Position numbers and translations under genes: made by a program | Part shown: positions 1-11,010 of the stretch, piece after piece | Layout: each line of letters starts with the position of its first letter | Position numbering within the stretch: the first letter of the stretch is position 1 | The notes under the pieces: generated by a model | Database searches by the model: none | What the model was told of the DNA's origin: nothing | What the model saw: the letters and a program-made list of their open reading frames with translations, nothing else | Assembly (NCBI GenBank): GCA_015680905.1 | Contig: CM027377.1 | Coordinates: 7,898,501 to 7,962,500 of the forward strand | DNA: 64,000 bases | Direction of reading: 5' to 3' | From: Coptis chinensis | Lineage: Eukaryota; Streptophyta; Magnoliopsida; Ranunculales; Ranunculaceae

Positions 1-119
1 CAATAGTGTGAGTTGTTTATCTGTGTCGGGGGGCAAGGGCATAAGTATATTGTTTAGCGTCGAAATGTCTTTGGAAGTTATTTTGGCCGAAGCGTCTTTG
101 GATTATTAATGCGGCGTGA

Positions 120-530
120 GTGTGTGCGAGCAAAACAGATATGAACAATAAATGTTCGTACCCAAAACAGATATGAACATTGATTGTTCATACTTTCTTT
201 AGGTATGAACAATCCGTGTTCATACCCAAAAAAAACATGAACCCAAAACATATATGAACAATAAATGTTCATGCCCAAAACATATATAAACAATTGATTG
301 TTCATTTTTCGGGATAGCGACGCGCCGCGTCATACCCAAAAAAAACATGAACCCAAAACAAATATGAACATTGATTGTTTATATACCCAAAAAATATATA
401 TGAACAATAAATGTTCATACCCAAAACGGAACATGAACATTGATTGTTCATACCCAAAACATATATGAACAATAAATGTTCATGCCCAAAACATATATGA
501 ACATTGATTGTTCATTTTTCGGAATAGCGG
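120..530. repeat. Palindromic minisatellite, block 1
   Basis: An array of roughly 31-bp units alternates TGAACAATAAATGTTCA and TGAACATTGATTGTTCA cores separated by catacccaaaacatata spacers. Each core is an imperfect palindrome (stem TGAACA/TGTTCA), so the array could form serial short hairpins. A similar block lies at 1,480-1,850. Both end in a TTTTTCGG(A/G)ATAGC segment followed by GC-rich sequence, and in the second block this leads into a Helitron-like 3' terminus. The array is probably internal to a non-autonomous transposon. Confidence 0.8.
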
Positions 531-560
531 ACACGGACGCAGTTTAATCGACAACGTATT

Positions 561-1141
561 GACTTCGGTTATATCTAAAAAAAATAGGATGCGGAAATTA
601 ATTAATATTTATAATTTTATTTTATATAAATTAAACATTAAAAACTTAATTAAATGTATTAACATTCATAAATTCAAAACTATTAAAGATAAATAGCCAC
701 AAAATTAAGTTTAATATTTCCTAATCAAACTTTAAAAACATGTTATAAGTCTTAACAAAACAAAAAAATGAAAAAATTGAGTTTTTAATATTATTTTGAT
801 TGATTTTTTATTTTTTTAGGTCAAAATCCCCGTCCCTCGACCATATTGACCGGCCCGTCCGTGTCTTGACCCTTGACCCGCCATGGACCATGGACCGTCC
901 GGACGTGGTCAACATATATCGAACGTTATGATGGTCGAGGTCAACATATATCAGAACGTTATGATGAGAAAACAGTATAATAGGCCGGTTTCGAAATGAC
1001 ATTTAAATGGGATTCTAAATATCAATTGGGCTTGGGTCAGCCCACCAAATAAAACCCAACTTCTCCAAACATTTACGAACACACAAGATAAGGTTACTTA
1101 CTTCGTTTCTTCTTCACACTCGACTCTTTTTCACTCTCGAA
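561..1141. other. Non-coding stretch between the minisatellite blocks
   Basis: The first part is very AT-rich (about 580-830). It is followed by a GC-richer segment with repeated GACC motifs (830-960) and a short inverted or tandem duplication of aacatatatc(a)gaacgttatgatg near 910-965. No gene was recognised. Confidence 0.6.
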
Positions 1142-1339
1142 ATGGCAATGGCGGTGAATTTCTTATTCTCCTTGTTCAAATGCAAAGAAACTACGCCCTC
1201 TCATTCTTCTTCTTTGTTCACTTTTAACTTGCCCACTTGTAAAAAACCTTCACTTCAACTCCCAATGAATGTTTTTCCAAGAGAAAAGATTTCCTCGGGA
1301 GAAACTCTTCTTCCATTGGTAAAACTAAAGATGAGATAA
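1142..1339 (+). CDS. Short ORF, possible captured first exon (unknown)
   Basis: A 65-residue ORF starts at ATG 1142 after a CT-rich leader typical of plant 5' UTRs (tcttcttcacactcgactc). The protein is rich in Ser, Thr, Phe and Lys and poor in acidic residues, like a plastid transit peptide, but no conserved domain is visible. It lies between two blocks of the same palindromic minisatellite and upstream of a Helitron-like 3' end. It may therefore be a gene fragment captured by a Helitron. It could equally be a chance ORF. Confidence 0.25.
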   Translation: MAMAVNFLFSLFKCKETTPSHSSSLFTFNLPTCKKPSLQLPMNVFPREKISSGETLLPLVKLKMR

Positions 1340-1479
1340 GAAAGGAAAAATATATCACTGAGGCCATTGTTTTTCTTTTTCTGTTTTGAGTAGTGGGCTT
1401 ATTTTGTTCTATTTTGTGAGCTAGATTGAAGCCGTTCCTCAAAGAGATTGAAAAATGATAAGCAAATGAGTTACGTGAT

Positions 1480-1850
1480 AAGCAATAGGTATGAACATTG
1501 ATTGTTCATACCTACCCATCTTGAACATCACTATGAACATTGATTGTAGCTATGAAAACATGAACCCAAAATAGATATGAACAATAACTGTGCATATCCC
1601 AAATTATGAACATTAGCTATGAACAATAGGTATGAACAAAACAGATATGAACAATAAATGTTCACACCCAAAACAGATATGAACATTGATTGTTCATACC
1701 TTCTTTAGGTATGAACAATCCGTGTTCATACCAAAAAAAACATGAATCCAAAACAAATATGAACATTGATTGTTCATACCCAAAACATATATGAACAATA
1801 AATGTTCATACCCAAAACATATATGAACATTGATTGTTCATTTTTCGGAA
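1480..1850. repeat. Palindromic minisatellite, block 2
   Basis: This is the same TGAACA..TGTTCA palindromic unit as at 120-530, here more degenerate at its left end (isolated units from 1,490) and regular from about 1,640. It runs directly into the GC-rich Helitron-like terminus at 1,850-1,904. Confidence 0.75.
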
Positions 1851-1904
1851 TAGCGCCGCAGGCGCGTCGATGTCTCGTGGGCCGTAGGCACGGGCATACC
1901 CTAG
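1850..1904 (+). mobile_element. Helitron-like 3' terminus 1
   Basis: A GC-rich segment with a bulged stem (GTG-gg-CC-gta-GG-CAC, about 1,877-1,891) is followed about ten bases later by CTAG and then T. Helitrons end in CTRR preceded by a short hairpin and insert between A and T, so this fits a 3' end. The 5' TC end was not located and may lie before the window. The minisatellite and the short ORF at 1,142 would then be internal. Confidence 0.45.
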
Positions 1905-2124
1905 TATATAACAAAGAAGAGTGGGGTGGGTGGACAAAGTTCCACCTCATAAAGTGATACGTGGTCGTGCCACCCACTAACCATAGCCATTAGATTGTTC
2001 TTCTGGAGTGAGTTAACAAGTTTTTTTGGGGTGAGTTTAAAAGTTTTTCTCATCTCACCCACCCTACACAAAAAAGGCCTGGACTATTTTTGGGCTGAAC
2101 ATTTATGGGCTGTTGGGCTCTGGA

Positions 2125-2232
2125 AATATGAGTAGAGCGGGGGGGCGGGATGCGCCGAAGGCACGCGTATCTATGCCATACGGGAGGCGGATGTCGCACA
2201 TATCTGTGTTGTACGGCATGGGCAAATACTAG
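2125..2232 (+). mobile_element. Helitron-like 3' terminus 2
   Basis: A GC-rich stretch contains a hairpin of nine pairs with one mismatch: ATGCCATAC at 2,173-2,181 pairs with GTACGGCAT at 2,211-2,219. It is followed by gggcaaata and CTAG at 2,229-2,232, then T. This matches the terminus at 1,904 in layout and in the GGGCA..CTAGT ending, suggesting two related Helitron insertions or a nested pair. Confidence 0.45.
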
Positions 2233-2270
2233 TATTGGAAAATTTGGGGCTATTTAAGTACGAGTCAATT

Positions 2271-2693
2271 AGGCTAAGTCTAATGGGGCGGCAAAACACC
2301 AAATATCACGGAAATTCTGATCCAATGGTGCGTCAAAACGCTAACCCGCCAACGCTATCTGTATAAGTTTATCTATCTATAGTGCCAATTTTAATGAGAT
2401 TGCGTCAAGTCTACACGCTAGTATGAGTGGCGGGTAGAAGAAATCTAAGCCACACGCCATATTGTGTGGCGATTAGAATTTTTTTTTTTAATTTTTTTCC
2501 CACATGCCTTTGAGAATGGCAGCTAAAGAGTGGAGAGTCCAAAATAAAAAAATTCCTTACTATATGCCATTGGTATTGGCAGCTGTGAAAAAAATCATTG
2601 GCTTTGGAAACATTAACCCGCTAACTCTATCCACTATACTATTGTGGTTTGGTGAGATAGCGCACCAAACCATTGAAATTAGCAGTTAGCCTC
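2271..2693. repeat. Foldback, MITE-like sequence of unclear class
   Basis: The ends are roughly inverted: AGGCTAAgtcTAATGG at 2,270-2,285 against CCATTgaaATTAgcagTTAGCCT at about 2,671-2,693. Inside are two related segments built on ATGCCtttgagaATGGCAGCT. No clean target duplication was found, so class and exact ends are uncertain. Confidence 0.35.
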
Positions 2694-2906
2694 AGTGTTT
2701 TGAAACTCAGATTGCAAATCCCATGTGGCACCATGCATGTTTGGGTTTAAGTCACTTCTTCTTGTTGTACACAAATTGTTAGTTGGACATCTGTTGGGAT
2801 GCATTTGGGTTTAGGTCACTTGTTGTTGTTGTACACAAATTGTTGGTTGGACATATCTGTTGGGATGCCTTTGATGATTTGATCCCAAAACTGTTTTAAA
2901 AATAAT

Positions 2907-3120
2907 GGGTTAACTAGTATTAATTCCACCCCAGATGCGCCAATTATGATTTTTCCTCCCTAGAGGGGAAATTAGGGTCTCTCCTCCGATATACCAAAAA
3001 AAAAAAAAAATTGGATTGACTGTGTTTTTTTTTTGCGTGTATTTGGAGGAGACCCTAATTTCCCATCTAGTGGGGGAATCCTAATTGGCTCATCTAGTAG
3101 GAAGTGATACTCGTTAACCC
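2907..3120. mobile_element. Mutator-type MITE with 9-bp target duplication
   Basis: This 214-bp element has long inverted arms. The left begins GGGTTAACTAGTAT and the right ends with the complement of GGGTTAACGAGTAT. Both continue through an AAATTAGGGTCTC core, separated by an A/T-rich loop. It is flanked by a perfect 9-bp direct repeat AAAAATAAT (2,898-2,906 and 3,121-3,129). Long terminal inverted repeats with a 9-bp duplication are diagnostic of non-autonomous Mutator-like elements. Confidence 0.85.
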
Positions 3121-3129
3121 AAAAATAAT

Positions 3130-3820
3130 TTGTTCTTAGAAACTAGGTCCATAACGGTCTGTGTCTCTGGTGAACTGTGATTACCAATCTGATTAGTTCA
3201 CCACAACGAAATCTCTATTTGTCTATTTGTAGAGGGAAACACAAATGAATCCAATCATCAGGGGCCTTCAGTGAATGTCGTGACGTCTAGGCCGCTCCTC
3301 TCCAACCGAAACTAATATTACACTGTAATCCTCGTTTTGCTTGAGGAAAGGAAATTTACTTTTTCTATTGTCAGTGCGAAAGCATATCATAAAGGTTAGG
3401 GGATGCTCATAGTAATTTGAGTAAACATATCATTCGTTTAGAAAATACGAGTAAACATTTCCACTTAAACTCACGAATTGGTTTACATGCATTTGCAGTG
3501 GACAGTACATTCCAACTTTTCAAAGCAAAAGCTCTGTAGTTATTTTCTTAACAATTAATTGCTAACAAAATTTTCCAAATACTTGCAATAGATAGGGAAC
3601 CTTCAAAGCGCAATAAGATAAATTTATGGATAACATGAGTTCATTCCTAGCTCATCACAGTGAAGAAAATACAAATACAAGCTATTTGGGTAGACCCAGC
3701 TTACTATACTATTAATTACAGGCATAACTACAACTTTAACTTGTCAAAATAACGATGCAAAAGGTAAAGAAAACTTAAACTGCAGTTTTGCTGACAGAAT
3801 ATCACATGATTGAAACCAAA
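3130..3820. other. Intergenic, 3' side of the Ole e 1 gene
   Basis: This AT-rich sequence lies downstream of the minus-strand Ole e 1 gene and probably holds its 3' UTR. No ORF, RNA gene or repeat was recognised. Confidence 0.5.
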
Positions 3821-5885
3821 TCAAGGAGACAGTAATGGATTTGTAGGTAAAGTTGGTATTGTTGGGATTGTAGGTACCGTCGGCATTTTTGATAACTTTG
3901 TAACTTCTGGTTGAATTGCAACATTTGATTGCTGTTCTAAAGTTGGCATAGGTGGCAATAATGGTATGACAGGAAAGGCGGGTTGGGCGGGTAGAGCAGG
4001 AAGGGCGGGTTGGGTGGGTAGAGCAGGAAGGGCGGGAAGGGCAGGGAGAAGCGACTGAGTAGACTGTAATGGATTTGTAGGTAAAGTTGGTATTGTTGGG
4101 ATTGTAGGTACAGTCGGAATTTTTGATAACTTAGTAACTTCTGGTTGAATTTCAACATTTGATTGTTGTCCTAAAGTTGGCATAGGTGGCAATAGTGGTA
4201 TGACAGGAAGGGCAGGTAGGGCAGGTAGGGCAGGAAGGGCGGGTAGAGCGGGAAGAGCAGAAAGGGCGGGAAGGGCAGGGAGAAGCGACTGAGTAGACAG
4301 TAATGGATTTGTAGGTAAAGTTGGTATTGTTGGGATTGTAGGTACAGTCGGAATTTTTGACAACTTAGTAACTTCTGGTTGAATTTCAACATTTGATTGC
4401 TGTCCTAAAGTTGGCATAGGTGGCAATAGTGGTATGACAGGAAGGGCAGGAAGGGCGGGTAGAGCGGGAAGAGCAGAAAGGGCGGGAATGGCAGGGAGAA
4501 GCGACTGAGTAGACAGTAATGGATTTGTAGGTAAAGTTGGTATTGTTGGGATTGTAGGTACAGTCGGAATTTTTGATAACTTAGTAACTTCTGGTTGAAT
4601 TTCAACATTTGATTGCTGTCCTAAAGTTGGCATTGGTGGCAATAGTGGTATGACAGGAAGGGCAGGAAGGGCAGGAAGGGCGGGTAGAGCGGGAAGAGCA
4701 GAAAGGGCGGGAATGGCAGGGAGAAGCGACTGAGTAGACAGTAATGGATTTGTAGGTAAAGTTGGTATTGTTGGGATTGTAGGTACAGTCGGAATTTTTG
4801 ATAACTTTGTAACTTCTGGTTGAATTGCAACATTTGATTGCTGTTCTAAAGTTGGCATAGGTGGCAATAATGGTATGACAGGAAGGGCGGGTTGGGCAGG
4901 TAGAGCAGGAAGAGCAGGAAGGGCGGGAAGGGCAGGGAGAAGCGACTGAGTAGACAGTAATGGATTTGTAGGTAAAGTTGGTATTGTTGGGATTGTAGGT
5001 ACAGTCGGAATTTTTGATAACCTAGTAACTTCTGGTTGAATTGCAACATTTGATTGCTGTTCTAAAGTTGACACAGTTGGCAATAATGGTATGACAGGAA
5101 GGGCGGGTAGGGCAGGAAGGGCAGGTAGGGCGGGTAAGGCAGGTAGGGCAGGAAGGGGGAGGGTGATGGGGAGGGGAGGGAGAAGTGACTGAGTAGACAG
5201 TAATGGATTTGTAGGTACAGTCGGAATTGTTGGTATAGTTGGTATTGTAGGCTTTGGGCTTGTAGGAGATAATGTTGGTATATTAGGAGAGAGGGAAAAC
5301 GTCTTGCTAGAACGGAATTCCTTAGGCACCGGTAAACTTGGTTTCTGATTACAAAACTCTGGCTGTTTTAGTGGCTTGAAGGTGAAAAACCCAGCTGAGA
5401 AAATATGCGTTCCTTCCTTTCTACCCTTCAAATGGAGTGAAGACGTTGTAGCTGATGAGGCGACCGCACAAAATGGTTCACTGCTTCTAATTAACTTAAC
5501 TGAGCATCCTTTGATTCTGTTAATATGTTTGCTCACTGCAGTAGGTAAATGAACTTCAAAGACTCCATGCTCATTAGTCTTCACTTCCTTGTTGAAACTT
5601 GTTTTTGAGTTCCTACTGCCACACTTCACCGCAACAGAAGCACCTGCATAGATAACTTTTAGTAAGTAGGTGAAACCAAACCAAAACAAAATTATTTTAA
5701 TTCTGAGATGAACCTGAAATGAAGTGGTTGGGTCGAGAGAAATCCTGTTGAAAACATGTGTCACAGTACACAGTACCAACAACAATTGCAGATGGAAGCT
5801 GCTTCCCATGTTTAGCTTCTGAAAGATCGATGAAGAGAAGACTTAAGGAGAATATCAGAAACCAAGGTACTCTGCTACTGGCCAT
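3821..5885 (-). CDS. Ole e 1/extensin family protein with Pro/Leu-rich repeat tail
   Basis: This is a secreted cell-wall protein of the pollen Ole e 1 and extensin family. Two exons are read on the minus strand: 5,885-5,714 and 5,643-3,821, with a 70-bp GT-AG intron that splits a Gly codon. The product is about 664 residues. Residues 1-24 form a signal peptide (MASSRVPWFLIFSLSLLF...). About residues 35-130 are the Ole e 1 domain: VVGTVYCDTC at the start, then further Cys in VKCGS, KGCSVKL and EPFCAV. The rest is a low-complexity tail of six long units plus a partial one, each with IPTVPTIPTIPT, NPLLSTQSLLP, a variable run of ALP triplets, VIPLLPPMPTL and QQSNV.IQPEV. In this gene family such proteins are structural or wound/tissue-specific wall components. 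ATG 5,885 is the first in-frame ATG; the reading frame extends upstream only through non-ATG codons. Confidence 0.88.
3825..5230 (-). repeat. Coding tandem repeats in the Ole e 1 protein
   Basis: Six imperfect direct repeats of about 216-234 bp are nested with a 9-bp (Ala-Leu-Pro) microrepeat whose copy number varies between units. Adjacent units near 4,171-4,840 are nearly identical, which points to recent unequal exchange or gene conversion. Confidence 0.9.
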
Positions 5886-5922
5886 TCTGACTGAGTGTAA
5901 CAATACTTGGTGAGTAGTATGC

Positions 5923-5930
5923 TTTTTATA
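5923..5930 (-). promoter_or_regulatory. Probable TATA box of the Ole e 1 gene
   Basis: TATAAAAA on the minus strand lies about 38 bp upstream of the start codon at 5,885, implying a very short 5' UTR. Confidence 0.5.
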
Positions 5931-8826
5931 GTTTATATTGAATGGGTTCGCTACTATTAGTTGTTTTGAAGTTCTCTTGCTTAACTCTGTAATTTATTGA
6001 CAGTACATGCTATCATAATTTCTTGCTTAAGCAACATGACCCACCATATTCTTTATGTCGATCATGCAAAAACTAGTCTAACTGCAAACAATAAGCAGTG
6101 AATATGGTTTATTTCTTTCATCCTAAAGAAGAAATGTGAATCACAAAGAGAAAGAATCCAAGTGGCACTTGCTTAGAAGTCCATAACTACAACGTGTATT
6201 ATTAATTGTCTTTGTATTTTACTGCATGTTCTATCTTTGGGGTAAAGATATAAGGATGGCAGTTAGGGCCCAATTGGCTCACTACTTCACGAGATATGTT
6301 GATAGCCACATAGTAGATGGACCAATCACAGCCATAAAGGAGAATTAGGAGAATTGAAGGATTTCACTACATTCATCACTTGGAATTACATTATCCATCC
6401 CTTTCAATTTTTTGAAGCTTTTGGAACTTGGGATCTAAGATACATTAGCATCTAGTGATCTTGGTCAGAGATAAACGAATAAACATTAATATTAATAAAC
6501 AAAATTCATCTATCTCGATATATATACTCATATGCACACAAAATTCAATTGAATATCATGGTATTGAAACATGATTTGTGTCACTGTGATCACTGATAGA
6601 CCTTGCCATGTATAAAATTAATTAAGCAAAACAGTGGGAAGCAAAATTTGGAAGAATGTAGTATGGTTTGAAGAGAGTTTTGTCTCCATATTGCATGACT
6701 ATGATAGAACCTTTCAGTAAAGTTAAGGAGATACTCACACAAAGTCAAAGAATAGGTCTATATATAGGACTATAGCAAAATTCTATACGTCGATAAGCAG
6801 TGAGATTGTGAGACTTTCGATCAGTTCTTTCAAAATTTTATCGTTATGGGGAGAATGAAATATGGTTTTGGGGATCGATTCATAATTCATTTAAGGGGTT
6901 ATAATCTCTTCACGGGTGCGTTAACTTAGAGCAGATAGAAGAAGTCATACGACTCTCAGTGCGGTGGAGGTTTGGAACCATTCGATGACAAACAGACAAA
7001 GACATATCTTTTATATGAATCCGTGATACAAGTCTCCAATGCGTACCAGTGTACCACCGACTTGATAATATTCCTTGGTTGTATTCAGGCATTCAGCATA
7101 ATAATAACGACTACTGTTATGCGCGCTGGAAAACAAACTCTCTCAATAGAGCCTACGAAATGCAAAATGACTAGCTAAACGCGAGATTTGTGAACTGTAT
7201 ATCTAGTCTAGTACTCCTAATGAGGCTTAGCTAACATGAAGGATAGCTAGCCATTTCTGAACATCATGTACAGACGTACAGTCTAGTACATACCGCGACC
7301 ATTGTACGTGATTAAGGAAAGGATAAGTGGTCACTGTTCTGAATATGCTACATTGCAAAAAGAAAATCATGCAGAAGATGTTGAAAGATTGCTTTTCATT
7401 TAATGACTAACAATTAATACAACTTCTGGAAGTAGTTAACGTCACAAATATACCATACAACCCCAAAAGTAGAGGCACTGTGTATCTGAAATCTGAATTA
7501 ACAAAGGAACTTGAGGGTCCATTTATCATTATCATTATTATTATTGTTATTAACTATTATTTTCTTGTGCTGAATGAACGGAGGTAATTTCTGGGAAATC
7601 AAAATTTATATATTACCAAGTACACCCCTCTTTCTCACACCACCCGTCCACCTCCCATTTTGTTCAATCTTACAATCCTCACTTCCTCGTTAGATTCAAT
7701 ACCCATTCTATTGTAATGGATTTATTAGTTGTTTAACACTTGCAAACTAAAATCTGGATAGAAACACAAAGGAAAAAAATATAGTGGGTGAGTGAGCCTT
7801 TTATTTAGGGGAGAAAAACGCATAGAATTGAATAAGTGTGAGGACACGTTTTTGCTTAGTGGGTCCATTTTTTAGAGATAAAAAAAAATTGTGCGAACGT
7901 ATTTGTGACCACGCCGGCATTACAAATAGAGAAAGATTTGGAAGCCCAGAACAGCACAGTTGCGAAGGAGAGCAATGAATGCGTTATGCGTCGTAATAGT
8001 TAGCATACACAATGTGAACACGAGGGTGCTCAAGCCTGAGCTCTGTTAAGGCCCTGCTGAAGATGATCGTTTTGAAGCTTTGTAAAGTTTTTAAAGCCTT
8101 CTCGGTACTTATTCTCGTCGTAGTTCCTGGTCTCATCACTAGCTAGCAGGGAACATTGCCAGGTAGCTAGGCAGGCATCCCATTGGCAAACTTCCAGGAA
8201 CGATTAGTCTATCAGCCCCCATATCAATGAGTGTCTTCAAAGCATCCTTAATACTCTGCACGACATTGGAAGAAAATGGTGAAGGAAGAGAAAATGGGTG
8301 CTGTTAATAAGAAGAAGGCGCGGGGCACTGTCGTCTTTTCGTACTTTTGGGTTTCTATCCTTCGCCTTTTCCTATCAAAATGTTTATTTATTTATTTATT
8401 ATTATTATTATTATTTTTGTTTTTGTTTTACGCTAGTCTAAATAGTATAATAAATTCAAACTGCCCCATTTGAAAAGGGTGTACTGGTGTAGTATGTTCT
8501 AAACCATTGGACCCAATTTAAAATATTTATTTATTTTTATTTTTGAGATGCAGAGTCTAAAACCATTGGACTCGACCTGAAATAAAGACCAACGAGAACA
8601 ACATGAACGGAGTTGTGTTGTTCCTATCAAAACCCATTCTTCTCGAATGTTGAGAGAGAATCGGAGAGAACGTAACAAGAGCAAAGGAAAAATCTCAATG
8701 AAGTCGGCATTGCTTGCTATGATGGATCGGGTGAAGCTGGTATCAACGATCTTAGCTTGACTTTCAAGCTATTTCTCTTGGACAGAAACAGAATTGAACT
8801 AGTAGACGTAAATCACGTAATATTAT
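5931..8826. other. Intergenic, no gene recognised
   Basis: This is about 2.9 kb of AT-rich sequence with scattered ORFs under 70 codons and no recognisable domain or splice framework. It has simple repeats (TTATTA near 7,530 and 8,390-8,425) and an atgggaccc-type duplication around 8,500-8,575 (accattggac(c/t)c twice). The left end contains the upstream region of the Ole e 1 gene. Confidence 0.5.
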
Positions 8827-9193
8827 TGTAGTGGGCAAATATTGGCAGCTGATATTTTAGCCTATATATATTTATAAATATCGAGATATCGACATATGTT
8901 GAATGTTGCAGGTATGAGCGGAAGAAAGGGAGGAAGAAGAAGAATGGATACGCGTAATCAACTGATTTGAGCAAATACATTTGGAAAAGCTATATAAAGA
9001 AAGAACTAGAAGAAAAAGATCATTATCTTCTCCCCCACAAAAATATTGTAAACTGGAGAGAGAAAGAGAGAAAACTGAGAGAGTCTTGTAACCACCATTA
9101 GAGATCAATAAAACTTTGTTCAGTTCATACCAAATCTAATTTCAATCTTCAATCATAAACATTTTCATCCATCGATCACATCTGATCATTACA
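8827..9193 (+). mobile_element. 5' LTR of a truncated Tat-type Ty3/Gypsy element
   Basis: The inferred LTR begins TGTAGTGGGC and ends ATCATTACA, followed immediately by a primer-binding-like TTGGCACCGTCC. It contains a TATA-like TATATAAAG at about 8,990 and an AATAAA at about 9,107. The start/end style and adjacent primer site match the intact Tat element at 21,881. The left boundary is inferred from the TG start only, since no second LTR is present. Confidence 0.55.
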
Positions 9194-9210
9194 TTGGCAC
9201 CGTCCGTGCA
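9194..9210 (+). other. Retrotransposon primer-binding site
   Basis: TTGGCACCGTCCGTGCA directly abuts the LTR end. This resembles the TTGGCGCCGT-type primer sites common in the Tat/Athila branch of Ty3/Gypsy elements. Confidence 0.55.
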
Positions 9211-9321
9211 TCTAGAGCTTGAAAGATCAAGTTTTGATCTTTCTCCCTTGTTTGTGCAACTTAATTGATCAGTTTGGTGTGAGTTTTTGGTTGAAGTTTT
9301 TCTCTAATCAATAGTTATTCA

Positions 9322-11010
9322 ATGGCTCTTAGTAAACGTGCACCAGCTAGGGGTGTCAAAATGGCCCTCAAACTCTTAGCCCGCCCGCCCCGACTCGGCC
9401 CATGGGCTAAAAAAGCTCTCAAAATGAGGCCCTCACACATTCGTGGGTTGGGCCTACCCGGCCCTCAAGCTTTTGAGGGGAGAGTAAGGGCATAGACTTT
9501 GAAATTTAAGCCCTCACTTAAGCCCGGCCTACTAGGTCCTCAACATTTATTACATATATTTTAATAATTTTTTTTACAATATATTTCATTTTAGCATTAA
9601 TATGCTAAAAATCACTTAAAATAACGTTTATCTATTAAGTTTGTCAACCTTATAATTTCATTATAATATTTTATGAAATGAATTTAACTGATCTTAATTG
9701 ATTAATACAATTTTAATAAGTTTTTTTAGTAGTTTGAAAGTTTAATTGTGAAGTGCATTCGATTTTATCATTTTTAACTAATGTTTCTAAATTTATTTTG
9801 TATATCAAATGTATAACATAGTATTCGGTCCTCTCATTGGCCCTCAAGCCCTCTCGAGAGGGTTGAGGGTGGGTAAAAGCTTTGAGATTTAAGCATTGGC
9901 CTGACCCGACCTGGCCCTCGAGATAAATGAGGGTAGGGCTGGCCCGGCCCAACCATTTTGACACCACTAGCACCAGCTAGTAAGGTAGCAGTGAACGAAA
10001 CAAGTACATCCAAGAATGATGAACGACAAACGAGAAGATATGTAAGTAGAGTAGTGGAGGAAGTGGAAGAGCTATACGAAGAAGAAATTTCTCTACACGC
10101 CTTATTGAAGAAATTTACTGAATTGGAGAAGCAAAATAGGGCATTAATCACAGAAAATAAGGCAATGAGAGAACTGAATGAGAAGCTTACGCACGAAAAA
10201 TTCTATGAGAAGGCTGGAGAAGAGTCGACCTTGGTCACCCTAGTGGCTAGAAAAGTCATCTCGAAGAAGCACAATTTGTAGCAAATACATCACAGAAAGT
10301 GGGGCATGAAGAGGAGTTAAAGCAAACGCCGCAGCCAATCACAAAAGAAATGGTTCAAGAAATGATGCAACGACAATTTGGAAACAAATTGTCAGACAAG
10401 GTATCGGCATCGGTGCAAAAATTGGCAGATGACGTTAGTCGTAACCCTCTTAAAAAGGGACTTGAGCTGATGCCGTTACCTCAGTATACTCAGTATGACG
10501 GGACAACGAATCTCATGGATCATCTGTTCACTTACCGACACCAATTTACTGTATATCAAGGAACCGAGTACTGGGATTTCTTGTTATGTCGGTCATTCTC
10601 ATCAAGCCTAAAGGGTAAGGCATTGAAATGGTTTTATTCGTTGCCAGAAGGGTCAATTGCTTGTTATCGGGAAGTAGAAGAAAGATTCTTAACGAATTAT
10701 GGCCATCAGCAAATAAAACCAAAGCAGGTGTTAGCTTTATTTCATTTGAAACAAGGGAAAAAGGTGTCACTTAAAGATTCTCTCGCTAGGTTCAAGACAG
10801 AAGCACAGTCAGTTGAAAAACTAGACGAGGCTGAGATGACGGCTGTCATGGCATTTCAAACTGGTGTATGATCCCAGCATCGGATATACATAAATACCTG
10901 CTACGCAAGGAGGTTAAAAGTTTACAAAAATTGTATGACAAAACGGAAAGAGATATTCAAGTTGAAGAGCGAAAGAATTCTTGTCCTAGGAGAGTCCGGA
11001 AATTATTTAT
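9322..11010 (+). pseudogene. Gag remnant of a Tat-type Ty3/Gypsy element
   Basis: A gag reading frame opens at ATG 9,322, is interrupted after nine codons by a MITE (9,348-9,969), and resumes. The first part is a charged coiled-coil-like segment. After a frameshift near 10,230-10,260 it continues into the retrotransposon gag domain, with the block LKGKALKWFYSLPEGSI at about 10,607-10,658 and a downstream F-x-TNYGHQQIKPKQ. Coding similarity fades near 11,010, and no protease, polymerase, integrase or 3' LTR follows. The element is a 5' fragment. Confidence 0.8.
9348..9969. mobile_element. hAT-type MITE (622 bp) inside gag
   Basis: The terminal inverted repeats are TAGGGGTGTCAAAATGG and its near-complement CCATTTTGACACCACTA. 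A perfect 8-bp direct repeat GCACCAGC flanks the element (9,340-9,347 and 9,970-9,977), as expected of hAT elements. Subterminal regions are rich in GCCC/GGGC words (cggccc, gcccgg). There is no transposase. Removing the element and one duplication rejoins the gag frame, so it inserted after the retroelement. Confidence 0.9.

Noticed and set aside
120-530. Regularly spaced repeats resembling a CRISPR array
   Set aside because: The spacers are not unique (they are the same catacccaaaacatata text), and the context is a plant genome; this is a palindromic minisatellite.
3937-5049. Series of 67-73 codon minus-strand ORFs, one per repeat
   Set aside because: They are alternate-frame readings of the Ole e 1 protein repeats; their regular spacing comes from the repeat unit itself.
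6910-7178. Overlapping ORFs of 60-68 codons in the intergenic region
   Set aside because: No homology, start context or exon partners recognised.
9713-10151. Minus-strand ORFs of 86 and 105 codons
   Set aside because: They run through the MITE and across its boundary into gag antisense; no protein character.
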